Below, in pieces: positions 8,298-16,746 of a stretch of 64,000 bases of DNA (positions are counted from its first letter, which is position 1; each line of letters starts with the position of its first letter). This DNA comes from Cytophagales bacterium. GTDB taxonomy: Bacteria; Bacteroidota; Bacteroidia; Cytophagales; Bernardetiaceae. The translations under genes were made by a program, and so were the position numbers. Location: positions 186,001 through 250,000 of the forward strand of contig JAAFJX010000001.1 of the NCBI GenBank assembly GCA_013299045.1. The letters are read 5' to 3'. The notes under the pieces were generated by a model, which saw nothing but the letters and a program-made list of their open reading frames with translations, was not told the origin of the DNA and searched no databases.

Positions 8298-10370
8298 CTA
8301 AAATGAGATGGCGGCGTTCAAGTAAAATGCACGTACACCAATGTTCTGGTAAGGAATAGAGTTAATACGGCGGTTAAAAACTTCAGGCTGCCAAACTGTT
8401 GTACCGAGTATGTTTTCACCATAAAGCGACACCACCGTCTTTGGCCAATCTTTCATTCTGAAAGCGGTCGTAATATCAACTGCAAAGTTAATACAAATCA
8501 AATCAAAGGGTCTTGGCACTGGATTAACAAGGACACGCTGTAAGCTAGGGTCTATATTTTTCTGTGCATTAGCGACATCATAAGGTTTTGTAAAGAACAC
8601 ATTGTAAATGCCTGTTTGTATGGCCTTATTTTTTGAAAAATAACCTAAGCCCGCGCAAGTTGTGATTGCCGGTACGCCTGTTACGTTGCGTTCGCCTTCA
8701 CTATTTTTTGTTTGAAAGTAAGAAAAGTTCCAACACAGCAAAAAGCGCGAACCTACCGAAGCCTTACACTCAAATTCTATCCCCTCTATATTCAGCCATT
8801 CCATGTTATAGAGCGTATAGAGGTCTTTTTCAAGAAACCTTCTTGTAATGACATCTTGCTGGCGGGTGTTGTAGTAGGTAGCACCAAATTGCAGGGTTTT
8901 GAACTGCCCAAAAAACTGAACGTCAAGGTTTTGTGTGGACTCATGTTCTAAGTCGGGCGTTGGGTTTAGATAGCGCGGACTTCTGTAAGAGTGCTCTATG
9001 CCAGTGTGTGGCATAATGGCTTTTCCGTAAATAGCTTTAATACCTAACCCGTTGGGTTGTAAATAAATAAGCCCTAAACGAGGGGCAACTTCTAGCTTCA
9101 TTTCAGATACTTCGCCTACTACTTGCGTGGCTGCTACCAGTTTTAGTCTTTTCCACAACTTATAATCAAGCTGCCCGTAAAGAATCGGCAAAGTATTCAT
9201 CAAAGTATTATCTTGTTCTTTTGCCAATAAATTAACCTCTTTGCCATTTTCATCTAAGGAGCCCTTAGAGTTCCATGTCGCATTATTCACCGAAAGCCCA
9301 AAAGCCAAAGTAGATTTTTTGTTAAACTTGATATAGTTTGTAAAATCTATCATATTGTCCATGGAATTAAACTTGGCTTTTTTGTTGTCAAAAACCGAAA
9401 AAATGATGCTGTGCCCGTTACTGGTGTTGCGCAGCGAGTAATTCCACTTCTTAGAAAAACTACCTTTGTAGCCTACATCAACAAAAAGGCGCTTAGAGCG
9501 GACTTGGTCAAAATCATCGCCGTTGCCCTGCCCCCATGTGAGCATATTGTTCAGAACATAAGCGGTAGAAATGCCATAAAAAACTCTGGCATAGGCTTTT
9601 TTTCCTTCAGCGCTAATGTAAGTGCCAAAGTTTTGATTATCCTGAGGAAGGGTTCTTTCTACCGAATCAATGCTCTGGAAGGTGGTACCGCCCGCCTCTT
9701 GTCCGTAATAGCGCGTAGAGGCATGGAGTGTAAAGTTGCGTTTATTGTAGGATTGTATGCCTATAAAACCACGTGTGCGGTAAGCACCTGCCGTGGTTTG
9801 TAAACTTGTTTGTGTAATCTTATCGTTCTTCATAACGAAGTTGATAAGCGCCGTAAAAGAGCCTATTCCATAAAGAACAGAACCTGTACCACGTATCAAT
9901 TCAATGCGCTCAATATCCTGAATGGCGATGGTATTGACGAAGCCCATATCGGAACTTCCAAAGAATGATTCGCGAAGAGGCCTCCCATTGAGTAAAAGCA
10001 AAACGTGTGAAGAATAAGTATCTGGCAAATCGCCACGCATGGTGGTTTGGTTATTAAACATATGGGAGGGGCTAGCCATGTAAAAATTAACCAATCGGTT
10101 CAGAATATCGCTGAGTGTGTTGCCTCCAAAAGCAAGAATTTCACGTTTATCCACCACCTCTACAATACCAAATGCCTCTGCCACACTACCCTCACCATCA
10201 GAACCCAACGATGTTTTCTGTAAAAGCAAACTGCCTGACTCGTTTTCGGCCAGCATGGCGTTCAGGTCAAGCTGTAACAAGCTGGTACTGTCTGTATTGT
10301 CTTGGGCTAGCGAACTATTGGCAGCAAAAAAAATGATAGAAAAAAACAGTAAGCGAAATAAATTGTACAT
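8298..10370 (-). CDS. TonB-dependent outer-membrane receptor, substrate unknown
   Basis: 690 residues from the ATG at 10370, which begins a good signal peptide (LFRLLFFSIIFFAANSSLAQ). The longer frame upstream to 10481 adds a cysteine-rich tail with no signal character and covers the promoter, so I reject it. A plug domain spans about 70-190: LSDILNRL, a MRGDLPDT segment, LLLNGRPLRESFFG, and IERIELIRGTGSVLYG, which is the typical plug ending. The rest is a 22-strand barrel ending in YLNAAISF. There is no N-terminal carboxypeptidase-regulatory domain, unlike SusC-type receptors, and no SusD-like gene beside it. No riboswitch or Fur-like site is visible upstream to suggest the substrate. Confidence 0.9.
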   Translation of the reverse strand: MYNLFRLLFFSIIFFAANSSLAQDNTDSTSLLQLDLNAMLAENESGSLLLQKTSLGSDGEGSVAEAFGIVEVVDKREILAFGGNTLSDILNRLVNFYMASPSHMFNNQTTMRGDLPDTYSSHVLLLLNGRPLRESFFGSSDMGFVNTIAIQDIERIELIRGTGSVLYGIGSFTALINFVMKNDKITQTSLQTTAGAYRTRGFIGIQSYNKRNFTLHASTRYYGQEAGGTTFQSIDSVERTLPQDNQNFGTYISAEGKKAYARVFYGISTAYVLNNMLTWGQGNGDDFDQVRSKRLFVDVGYKGSFSKKWNYSLRNTSNGHSIIFSVFDNKKAKFNSMDNMIDFTNYIKFNKKSTLAFGLSVNNATWNSKGSLDENGKEVNLLAKEQDNTLMNTLPILYGQLDYKLWKRLKLVAATQVVGEVSEMKLEVAPRLGLIYLQPNGLGIKAIYGKAIMPHTGIEHSYRSPRYLNPTPDLEHESTQNLDVQFFGQFKTLQFGATYYNTRQQDVITRRFLEKDLYTLYNMEWLNIEGIEFECKASVGSRFLLCWNFSYFQTKNSEGERNVTGVPAITTCAGLGYFSKNKAIQTGIYNVFFTKPYDVANAQKNIDPSLQRVLVNPVPRPFDLICINFAVDITTAFRMKDWPKTVVSLYGENILGTTVWQPEVFNRRINSIPYQNIGVRAFYLNAAISF

Positions 10371-10696
10371 GTAGTGTTGTTGGTTGAGTGGTGTTGTAAA
10401 AGATTTTATACAAAAGAGTAATGGCTTCTTTGTTACGCACAAAAGTAAACAAAATGCGTTGCACAACAAATAGCACTCCAACGTTTTTCTTTACTTGTTG
10501 TGGGCGGTAAGGCAAAAAAATATAAAAATTTTTATACAAAAATATAAGTTTGGCAAATAATTCGTTATGTTTGGGCAAGAGAACATAGGCTGATTTTGTG
10601 TAACAAAAAAATGAGATAAATAGTTATGCAATAGATTGACCAACCATTCTTTTTAAAACTTAATTTTCTAGTCATTTAAAATACTGTTTAAACGCC
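10371..10696. other. Divergent intergenic region, AT-rich
   Basis: Besides the receptor promoter it holds a perfect 16-bp AT palindrome (TATAAAAATTTTTATA, 10521-10536) and TATGTTTG at 10566-10573, a possible -7 box for the plus-strand gene but 124 nt from its start. No gene is seen. Confidence 0.5.
10440..10470 (-). promoter_or_regulatory. Near-perfect Bacteroidota promoter for the TonB-dependent receptor gene
   Basis: On the minus strand, TTTG (10467-10470), a 19-bp spacer and TACTTTTG (10440-10447) match the TTTG-N19-TAnnTTTG consensus exactly. The expected leader is about 60 nt before the ATG at 10370, which supports that start over the longer frame. Confidence 0.75.
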
Positions 10697-10918
10697 ATGT
10701 ACTGGACGCTCGAACTTGCATCGTACCTCGAAGATGCTCCTTGGCCTGCCACAAAAGATGAACTCATTGATTTTGCAGTGCGCACAGGCTCACCGCTAGA
10801 AGTGGTTGAAAACCTACAAGACTTGGAAGATGACGGTCAGCCTTATGAAAGCATAGAGGAGATTTGGCCGGACTACCCCACCAAAGATGACTTTTTCTTC
10901 AATGAAGACGAATATTAA
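10697..10918 (+). CDS. DUF2795 small acidic protein
   Basis: 73 residues. It begins MYWTLELASYLEDAPWPATKDELIDFAVR and continues with PLEVVENLQDLEDDGQ and an acidic tail (FFFNEDEY). The pattern of an aromatic start, 'L-x-D-A-PWPATK-x-EL-x-DFA' and 'V-x-x-N-L-x-x-L' is the DUF2795 family, which is common and highly conserved in Bacteroidota. Its function is not known. It is a single gene followed directly by a strong terminator, which suggests high, independent expression. Confidence 0.88.
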   Translation: MYWTLELASYLEDAPWPATKDELIDFAVRTGSPLEVVENLQDLEDDGQPYESIEEIWPDYPTKDDFFFNEDEY

Positions 10919-10967
10919 AAAAAGTAATCAGATATTTGCTGTCAGCATATAGTTGCATAATAACTTC

Positions 10968-10999
10968 ACAATGGCTGCGCTGCGGCCATTGTTTTTTTA
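10968..10999 (+). terminator. Rho-independent terminator after the DUF2795 gene
   Basis: ACAATGGC pairs with GCCATTGT around a 9-nt GC-rich loop, followed by TTTTTTTAT. It lies 50 nt after the stop codon. Confidence 0.85.
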
Positions 11000-11065
11000 T
11001 ATGCCAATTATTTTGCAACTTTGCATGACAGAAAATCAAATTGTGCTGTTAGCATCGCCGTAACT

Positions 11066-11941
11066 ATGAACAATGACCTTATCAGTAAAATTCGTAAATA
11101 CGAAGTACAAATCAGAAAAGCCGTTAATGCCCAAATGCAAGGCGATTTTCATTCGGTTTTTAAAGGCTCTGGTCTTGAGTTTGATGACATTCGGCAATAC
11201 CAGTATGGCGATGACGTGCGTACCGTAAACTGGAATGTAAGTGCCAAAGGCGACGGTGTTTACGTCAATACATTCAAAGAAGAAAAGGAACAAAACGTTT
11301 TTTTTGTAGTGGACGTGAGCGCTTCGCAGGAAATAGGCTTGCAAGGACAGCAAAAAATTGATATTGCCAAAGAAGTTGCGGGGGTTCTCATGCTCTCTGC
11401 CACCAAAGAGCAAAGCTCGGTGGGCTTGCTGTGCTACTCCGACCGCAAGGAGTGCTACATTAGGCCAGGAAAGGGCATAAAACACGCCTATCAACTTCTG
11501 AAAGGGGTTTTTGACAGTAAACCTACTTCCCGCCAAACCAATCTGGCCGATGCCTGCGCTCTAACGCTCAATATGCTCAAACGCAAGAGTTTAGTCATGC
11601 TTATCTCTGATTTTATTGATGAGGGCTACGACCGAACACTCATTGCACTTGCCAAACGCCACGACCTGGTTGTCATACATCTCTCCGACCGCCGCGAAAC
11701 ATTGATGCCGAGCATGGGTATTGTGCCGCTCTTGGACAAAGAAAGTGGCCAAACGCTTTGGATAAACACCAACTCCGACGAGTTCAGAACCACTTTTGAG
11801 CGCCAGCTCCTGAACAAACGCCAAGAAATCTCATCTATTTGTAGAAAATTTGGAGCCAATTATCTTTTCCTAGAGACTCACCAAGACTACGTGCCAGAAC
11901 TGATTAAACTCTTCAAAATCAGGAACAAAAGTAAAAAATAA
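11066..11941 (+). CDS. DUF58 protein with von Willebrand factor A-like fold
   Basis: 291 residues from the ATG at 11066, chosen because the family N-terminus begins near there; the upstream TTG start adds 15 unrelated residues. The DUF58 signature GSGLEFDDIRQYQYGDDVR-TVNW is at about 34-57. The following DVSAS gives a MIDAS-like DxSxS metal site. The length and absence of membrane segments match the short DUF58 proteins that are normally beside a MoxR ATPase and are thought to help assemble or activate other proteins. No moxR is in this window: the gene before is DUF2795 and the gene after starts 2 bp downstream and is likely in the same operon. CAACTTTG at 11016-11023 is a weak -7 box. Confidence 0.9.
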   Translation: MNNDLISKIRKYEVQIRKAVNAQMQGDFHSVFKGSGLEFDDIRQYQYGDDVRTVNWNVSAKGDGVYVNTFKEEKEQNVFFVVDVSASQEIGLQGQQKIDIAKEVAGVLMLSATKEQSSVGLLCYSDRKECYIRPGKGIKHAYQLLKGVFDSKPTSRQTNLADACALTLNMLKRKSLVMLISDFIDEGYDRTLIALAKRHDLVVIHLSDRRETLMPSMGIVPLLDKESGQTLWINTNSDEFRTTFERQLLNKRQEISSICRKFGANYLFLETHQDYVPELIKLFKIRNKSKK

Positions 11942-11943
11942 AG

Positions 11944-12954
11944 ATGCCTAAAACACTGCTTTTTATTTTTTTGATGACTGCCGCTCTCTTCAGTGTCTGC
12001 ACCGCCAAGCCTGTTGCCAACAAAACTCTCCGTACTTCTATGACCACCTGCCAAATGATTGTTCCGCTGAACGTTATTCATCAGCACAAGCGTCCAACCA
12101 ACTACCCACTTATTCCGCTCGTGCGTTTTGCGCTCATCAGTGTTTGCCCTGAGCCAGCCCATCAGTGCCCAGTTATAACCATACAACATGGTCAAGAAAC
12201 TTTGCATCTGCCTATTGTGCAAGTTGTGCGCGTTTTTGACGAAGCAGCCGAAGCTGCCTTGTTTGGCAAGGAACAAAATTTACCTATGGCTTTTGAAGAC
12301 CCCAGCGGTCATCTGCAACTTTTAGAGGCGAAAGATTGGCATTATTCTGTTGGTAAAGCCGCCAATGCTAAAGAAGGTGCTTGCTTGCTCACCTCAGAAG
12401 AAACTTTGTTCATTCACAACAAGACCGAATGGGAAAACATTTATCTAAATAAAGAACTCATTGTCTTTGGGAAGATAGATACAACAAATCAAAAAGAGCC
12501 ACTCACAGACAATCAAGCATTACATAAAGCAGGCAGTTTTGGCCAAAAGAAAAATTTGACTTTGTTTTATCTTAAAGAAATATCTAATAATTTAGAACAT
12601 TATGATAATTCTTTTTTTGATGAAAATAAAATAAAAATATTAAAGAAATATTTAAAACATCGTTTACTAATTTCTAGTAGCTTCAGGATTTATATAGAAT
12701 TTCCTGAAGATAAAGAGACGAAGAGACAAATGCAAAAAACAATTCCTAAATACCCCAATAATATTTATAACATTTCAGAAGAAGAAAATAGTGGTATCAT
12801 TATTTCTAAAAGCCCTAAATATTTTTATAAACTAGTTCCTCATAAAGGAATTTGGATTGAAAATAAAAAAGATTTGAACGCAATTAAAGAAATGTACTTG
12901 TTTTATAGTTATCTCTGGCATTTGGCCAGCAAGCATGATAGCGAACGGCCTTAA
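11944..12954 (+). CDS. Secreted protein of unknown function with a compositional break
   Basis: 336 residues. It has a signal peptide (LLFIFLMTAALFSVCTA), starts 2 bp after the DUF58 stop and so is probably co-transcribed. In MoxR/DUF58 operons this position is often held by a BatD-like protein, but no such domain is visible here. Residues 1-165 are coded by DNA of normal composition, with Pro, His and Cys. From about 12,460 the codons become strongly A/T-rich (AAA, ATT and TTA dominate) and the protein becomes Lys/Asn/Ile/Tyr-rich to the end. The reading frame is open throughout. This looks like a normal 5' half joined to a foreign or fast-evolving 3' half. I do not recognise a family for either part. 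Confidence 0.75.
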   Translation: MPKTLLFIFLMTAALFSVCTAKPVANKTLRTSMTTCQMIVPLNVIHQHKRPTNYPLIPLVRFALISVCPEPAHQCPVITIQHGQETLHLPIVQVVRVFDEAAEAALFGKEQNLPMAFEDPSGHLQLLEAKDWHYSVGKAANAKEGACLLTSEETLFIHNKTEWENIYLNKELIVFGKIDTTNQKEPLTDNQALHKAGSFGQKKNLTLFYLKEISNNLEHYDNSFFDENKIKILKKYLKHRLLISSSFRIYIEFPEDKETKRQMQKTIPKYPNNIYNISEEENSGIIISKSPKYFYKLVPHKGIWIENKKDLNAIKEMYLFYSYLWHLASKHDSERP

Positions 12955-13074
12955 AAGGTAACATTTTTTTAATTCTTATGTGCCATTAATCAAAAAAAAA
13001 TAACAAATTTGGGGCGTGCTTTTGTGCCGCTACATCTATTAACAGCCAGTTTCAAAAAAACATCTGATTTTCTA

Positions 13075-14637
13075 ATGCAAACCACTACCACGCCAACTCT
13101 CACAGCCGCTGAGCATTTACTGAAAAAGAACGCCGAAGCCCTGCTTGCGGGTGGCCAAAGCAGGATTGATGCCCAACACAAAAAAGGTAAATTAACAGCT
13201 CGCGAACGCATTGATTTACTCCTTGATGAAGGTTCTTTTGAAGAAATTGGCAAATTCGTCATGCACCGCTGCAAAGATTTTGGTCTGGATAAGGAGCATT
13301 ATCTTGGCGACAGCGTCATAACGGGCTACGGCACAATTCATGGGCGATTGGTGTATGTGTTTTCGCAGGATTTTACTGTTTTTGGTGGTTCACTTTCCGA
13401 AGCACACGCCGAAAAGGTATGCAGAATCATGGATTTGGCCATGAAAAATGGTGCGCCTGTTATTGGACTGAACGATTCTGGCGGTGCTCGCATACAAGAA
13501 GGCGTGGTGTCCTTGGCAGGTTATGCCGACATTTTTTACCGTAATACGCAGGCTTCAGGGGTTGTGCCGCAACTTTCGGCTATCATGGGGCCTTGTGCGG
13601 GGGGGGCTGTTTACTCGCCAGCTATCACTGATTTTATTCTCATGGTAGAAAACACCTCCTATATGTTCGTAACAGGCCCTAATGTGGTAAAGACCGTTAC
13701 GCATGAAGAAGTCAGCTCTGAGGATTTGGGTGGTGCGAGCGTCCACAGCAGCAAAAGTGGTGTGGCGCACGTTTCATGTGCAAACGAAGTGAGTTGCATC
13801 AACGACCTCAAGCGCATGATGCGCTACATTCCCCAAAATTGCGAAGAGATTGCACCGATATATCCTTATCAGCTGGGCGATGAGCGCCGTGAAAGCCTGA
13901 ACAGCGTAGTGCCAGAAAATGCCAACCAACCCTACGATATTCGCGAGGTTATAGAGCAAGTTCTTGACTCAGAAACATTTATGGAAATCCATAAGGACTA
14001 TGCCGAAAATATTATTGTTGGTTTTGGGCTTTTGGCAGGGCGCAGCATTGGCATTGTAGCAAACCAGCCCTCACATTTGGCTGGTTGTTTGGATATTAAC
14101 GCAAGCAAGAAAGCAGCACGTTTTGTGCGTTTCTGCGACGCTTTCAATATTCCTCTACTGGTTTTTGAGGACGTGCCTGGCTTCTTGCCTGGTACGGAGC
14201 AGGAATGGAATGGTATCATTTCTAATGGGGCAAAACTGCTTTATGCCTTTTGTGAAGCCACTGTGCCACGCATTACAGTCATTACGCGCAAGGCTTACGG
14301 TGGCGCTTATGATGTCATGAACTCCAAGCATATTGGTGCTGATATGAACTATGCCTGGCCGAATGCTGAAATTGCGGTGATGGGTGCAAAAGGTGCTGCT
14401 GAAATCATTTTCCGAAAAGAGATTACAGCGGCAGCCAATCCAGAAGAAAAACTGCAAGAGAAAGTAGAGGAGTATCAGCGCAAATTTGCAAATCCTTACC
14501 GTGCAGCACACCGAGGCTATATAGACGAGGTCATTATGCCAGAACAAACACGCCAAAAATTGATAGCAGCTTTTAAAATGCTTGAAAACAAGGCTGTTAG
14601 TGCGCCCCGTAAAAAGCATGGCAATATCCCGCTTTAG
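13075..14637 (+). CDS. Acyl-CoA carboxylase, carboxyltransferase beta chain (propionyl-CoA type)
   Basis: 520 residues from the ATG at 13075, close to the 510-520 usual for propionyl-CoA carboxylase beta; the upstream TTG frame is not needed. It moves CO2 from carboxybiotin to acyl-CoA. Seen: [21 protein letters not shown] at the N-terminus; the first oxyanion segment [20 protein letters not shown]; then [11 protein letters not shown]; and the second crotonase-like half with [16 protein letters not shown] and [16 protein letters not shown]. Both oxyanion loops are intact. No biotin carboxylase or biotin carrier gene is nearby, so its partners are elsewhere. The Asp that helps choose propionyl over acetyl substrate cannot be placed safely without alignment. 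Confidence 0.92.
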   Translation: MQTTTTPTLTAAEHLLKKNAEALLAGGQSRIDAQHKKGKLTARERIDLLLDEGSFEEIGKFVMHRCKDFGLDKEHYLGDSVITGYGTIHGRLVYVFSQDFTVFGGSLSEAHAEKVCRIMDLAMKNGAPVIGLNDSGGARIQEGVVSLAGYADIFYRNTQASGVVPQLSAIMGPCAGGAVYSPAITDFILMVENTSYMFVTGPNVVKTVTHEEVSSEDLGGASVHSSKSGVAHVSCANEVSCINDLKRMMRYIPQNCEEIAPIYPYQLGDERRESLNSVVPENANQPYDIREVIEQVLDSETFMEIHKDYAENIIVGFGLLAGRSIGIVANQPSHLAGCLDINASKKAARFVRFCDAFNIPLLVFEDVPGFLPGTEQEWNGIISNGAKLLYAFCEATVPRITVITRKAYGGAYDVMNSKHIGADMNYAWPNAEIAVMGAKGAAEIIFRKEITAAANPEEKLQEKVEEYQRKFANPYRAAHRGYIDEVIMPEQTRQKLIAAFKMLENKAVSAPRKKHGNIPL

Positions 14638-14776
14638 GTCAGTCTTTTTTGTATGGGTAAAGCCACCCAAACACTAGTGAATGGAATCTACCTCCTTAAA
14701 AAATTTTCGGGCAAGGCCGCAGGGCTGTTAAAAAAAACGCTAAAATCCATTTTGTGGGCTATGCGTCAATGCTACA
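14638..14776. other. Intergenic sequence before R1
   Basis: No gene, clear terminator or known repeat is seen between the carboxylase stop and the R1 boundary. Confidence 0.4.
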
Positions 14777-15208
14777 AATAGACGCACTCAATAACAAAAA
14801 AAGAGATAAAGCGGCAAACCCGCTTGATGCCTCAAAATTGCTTTTGTCCTATTTTGCCTTAGCCCTAGCACGGCCGTATCATAGCCGTATCATAGCCGTA
14901 GTTGGCCGTACTTTAAAAGTAAAGTCCCTGTCTTAGAAAAATACAATTATTCGCTTTCCAAAACTTACATCTCTCAGAGAGGTTAATTAAGAGCTTGTTC
15001 TTTTTTCATCTAAATTGGCCTTTTGCGAGGCTTGATTTTTTTACTATGCCCTACGGTCGGAACTTTCAGCTCGCGCTTCGGTTCTGCATCAAGGCAAAAA
15101 GTAGAGAAGAGAGGTCTATCAAAAGCCGTCAAGGTGTTCCCAAAATAGGTAAACTATCCTCCTTAAATTTAGCTTGCATCTATTGAATGTACTTTTTAAG
15201 GGACGACT
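14777..15208 (-). mobile_element. Repeat R1: hybrid MITE copy, reverse orientation
   Basis: The terminal inverted repeat ACTTTTTAAGGGACGACT lies at 15191-15208. Reading leftward come a type-1 arm, the shared core (the segment with GACCGTAGGGCATAG), half of hairpin 1, and then a segment of about 230 bp not found in R2, R5 or R7 but almost identical to that in R3. The match to R3 spans 14777-15103 and ends at GTCTATT. No terminal repeat is seen at the 14777 end, so the copy is truncated or a fusion. It lies between the carboxylase gene and the small genes at 15.4 kb. Reading frames inside are not convincing as genes. Confidence 0.75.
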
Positions 15209-15331
15209 AGGTATCATAACTATTTGGCAAAAATGTTATGAAACGTTAAAAAGCGTTTTTTTAGAATAGCGATTGCAACTATTCTTTGTTTTTTGTTGTC
15301 TTTAGAATAGAACAACACCAAAAAATGTGTT

Positions 15332-15363
15332 TTGCCAACTATTTAAATTGCCAACTATTTAAA
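15332..15363 (+). repeat. 16-bp unit TTGCCAACTATTTAAA in two perfect tandem copies
   Basis: Two identical 16-bp units lie head to tail just upstream of the short ORF at 15377. It is probably a slippage duplication in an AT-rich leader. Confidence 0.7.
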
Positions 15364-15376
15364 ATGACCAAATGCT

Positions 15377-15601
15377 ATGAAAACGATTTCTTTTGCACCA
15401 ACTATACACCAAAAATTTCTTTACGGCCTGCTCTGTATCTGCATATCAGCAGTGATAGGTATATGTTGTGAGTTCAATGCTCCTAAACAACTGAGCGAGG
15501 CTAGAGAAGAAAGCAAGAGTGCTAAGTTTATGCAGCAAATTGTTAAAAGCACGAAGCCAGATAACCATACAGTATTAGCTTGCCAAAATATGCCAAAGTA
15601 A
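15377..15601 (+). CDS. Possible small membrane-anchored protein (74 aa)
   Basis: A short ORF with one hydrophobic segment (FLYGLLCICISAVIGICC, about 14-31) and a charged, Ser/Lys-rich tail. The GICC ending could be a lipobox or only the end of an anchor. It sits 44 bp upstream of the lipoprotein gene at 15646 and in the same direction, which is the main reason to keep it. No strong promoter or ribosome-binding site is visible. It may be spurious. Confidence 0.35.
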   Translation: MKTISFAPTIHQKFLYGLLCICISAVIGICCEFNAPKQLSEAREESKSAKFMQQIVKSTKPDNHTVLACQNMPK

Positions 15602-15645
15602 AATTTACTAATTTTTTTCAAGATTAAAACAAAATCAGAAGTGTT

Positions 15646-16065
15646 ATGTCAAAAAAAGACACGTTCCAAAAACTAAAAAAGTGCACATTTTTATTGGCCG
15701 GTGCAGCCCTCCTTTTGGCACAGAGCGCTTGCTTTGAAATGAGTGAAACTGGGTGTGAAGGTGGCGATGCGCTCGACTTTAAGGCTTGTCATCAAGAGGG
15801 AATCATTATTGATAATACGTGTGCGCATGGCCTTTGGGGCGGCAAGTGGATTCAGCTCACAGACGGTCAGATATTGCAGCCGTTCAGTGCCAATGAAAAT
15901 TTGAGCTTGCCCACCCATATACAAGCTGGTACAAGAGTGCGCATAGATTTTGAAGAAACCTACCGAGATGCACGTTATGACAGTGCTATCACCTGCTTGG
16001 CCATACCGCCTTTTCAGGCAGACAAGGTAGTAAAGATAAATTGTTTTGAGATGGTAACAAAGTGA
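15646..16065 (+). CDS. Small lipoprotein, unknown function
   Basis: 139 residues with a lipoprotein signal: LLAGAALLLAQSAC, Cys29 at the lipobox. The mature part has six more cysteines (in ETGCEGG, KACHQ, NTCAHG, TCLAIP, NCFEM), enough for disulfides, and a short beta-rich region with an SLPTHIQAGTRVRIDFEET segment typical of small extracellular sandwiches. It ends before a strong terminator at 16.07 kb. No family is recognised. The gene is isolated, between repeat R1 and another unknown gene. Confidence 0.75.
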   Translation: MSKKDTFQKLKKCTFLLAGAALLLAQSACFEMSETGCEGGDALDFKACHQEGIIIDNTCAHGLWGGKWIQLTDGQILQPFSANENLSLPTHIQAGTRVRIDFEETYRDARYDSAITCLAIPPFQADKVVKINCFEMVTK

Positions 16066-16070
16066 ATTGA

Positions 16071-16103
16071 AAAAAGCCGAGGGTTATGCCTTCGGCTTTT
16101 TTT
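16071..16103 (+). terminator. Rho-independent terminator after the lipoprotein gene
   Basis: AAAAGCCGA pairs with TCGGCTTTT around a loop with extra GG/CC pairing, followed by a run of Ts. The A run on the other side would also allow termination in reverse. Confidence 0.85.
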
Positions 16104-16140
16104 GTCTTTTTTTTAATAAAACCTTATTCACTAGCGCTAT

Positions 16141-16608
16141 ATGGCCTTAAAAGAGGTTTACTTTCATGGAATTATCTTTTCAGCGCTTATCTTAGAGCAA
16201 ACGGATAACAGTTCTCATGCTGCTGAGCCGTCAGCAGAAATAGTGCATAGAAATGGCTACATTGCGCATTTGGTGCGAGTTATTCAGTTATTTGAGCCGA
16301 GCTTTCAGGTAGATTTTTCTGACCTCGTATGGCATAAAGCACGCATGGCTTATGGCTATTTTGATTATTACATCAACACCATATCGCTAGACAAATGCGT
16401 TGATGGTATAGAGATAAGCGCTTATGGGCAGTCTGGCTTTCATTATGAATCCGACGGACAAGACCACCTCGGTATCAGTATTCGCTTTCCAGATGGCAGG
16501 TTGGTGTATTGCAACGTAGAAAGCCATGAACCATTTTTGCAAGTGAGGTTACAGGCCAAAGAGATAGAGCTGGTTGCAGAATATGTCAGTCAGTATCTAC
16601 AGGCTTAG
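16141..16608 (+). CDS. Conserved-looking hypothetical protein (155 aa)
   Basis: A cytoplasmic protein with no signal peptide or membrane segment. It has a helix-strand mix, with a run HKARMAYGYFDYYINTISLDKC and strands ISIRFPDGRLVYCNVES. The acidic and aromatic composition is that of a folded domain, and codon use is like its neighbours, so it is likely a real gene. It ends just before a bidirectional terminator. I do not recognise a family. Confidence 0.6.
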   Translation: MALKEVYFHGIIFSALILEQTDNSSHAAEPSAEIVHRNGYIAHLVRVIQLFEPSFQVDFSDLVWHKARMAYGYFDYYINTISLDKCVDGIEISAYGQSGFHYESDGQDHLGISIRFPDGRLVYCNVESHEPFLQVRLQAKEIELVAEYVSQYLQA

Positions 16609-16671
16609 CGCTATGCTAGTCTTAAACCATTGCATTTTGTTGTCGCTTATCAAGTGGTTTATAAGCTCATA

Positions 16672-16712
16672 AAAAAAACATTCCGCACCAAAAGATGCGG
16701 AATGTTTGTTAT
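16672..16712 (-). terminator. Bidirectional terminator, strongest for the PhaE-like gene
   Basis: AACATTCCGCA and TGCGGAATGTT form an 11-bp stem with an 8-nt loop. On the minus strand it is followed by eight Ts, which fits the PhaE-like gene ending at 16747. On the plus strand the tail is TTTGTTAT, weaker, serving the gene ending at 16608. Confidence 0.85.
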
Positions 16713-16746
16713 CATCATAATCACAAAAATCACTAAACTTGATGGA

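Noticed and set aside
9411-9803. 130-codon plus-strand frame inside the TonB-dependent receptor gene
   Set aside because: Antisense image of the barrel; no features of its own.
10371-10696. Cobalamin riboswitch upstream of the receptor at 8298
   Set aside because: I looked for the GCCACTG box and related conserved words in the leader and did not find them.
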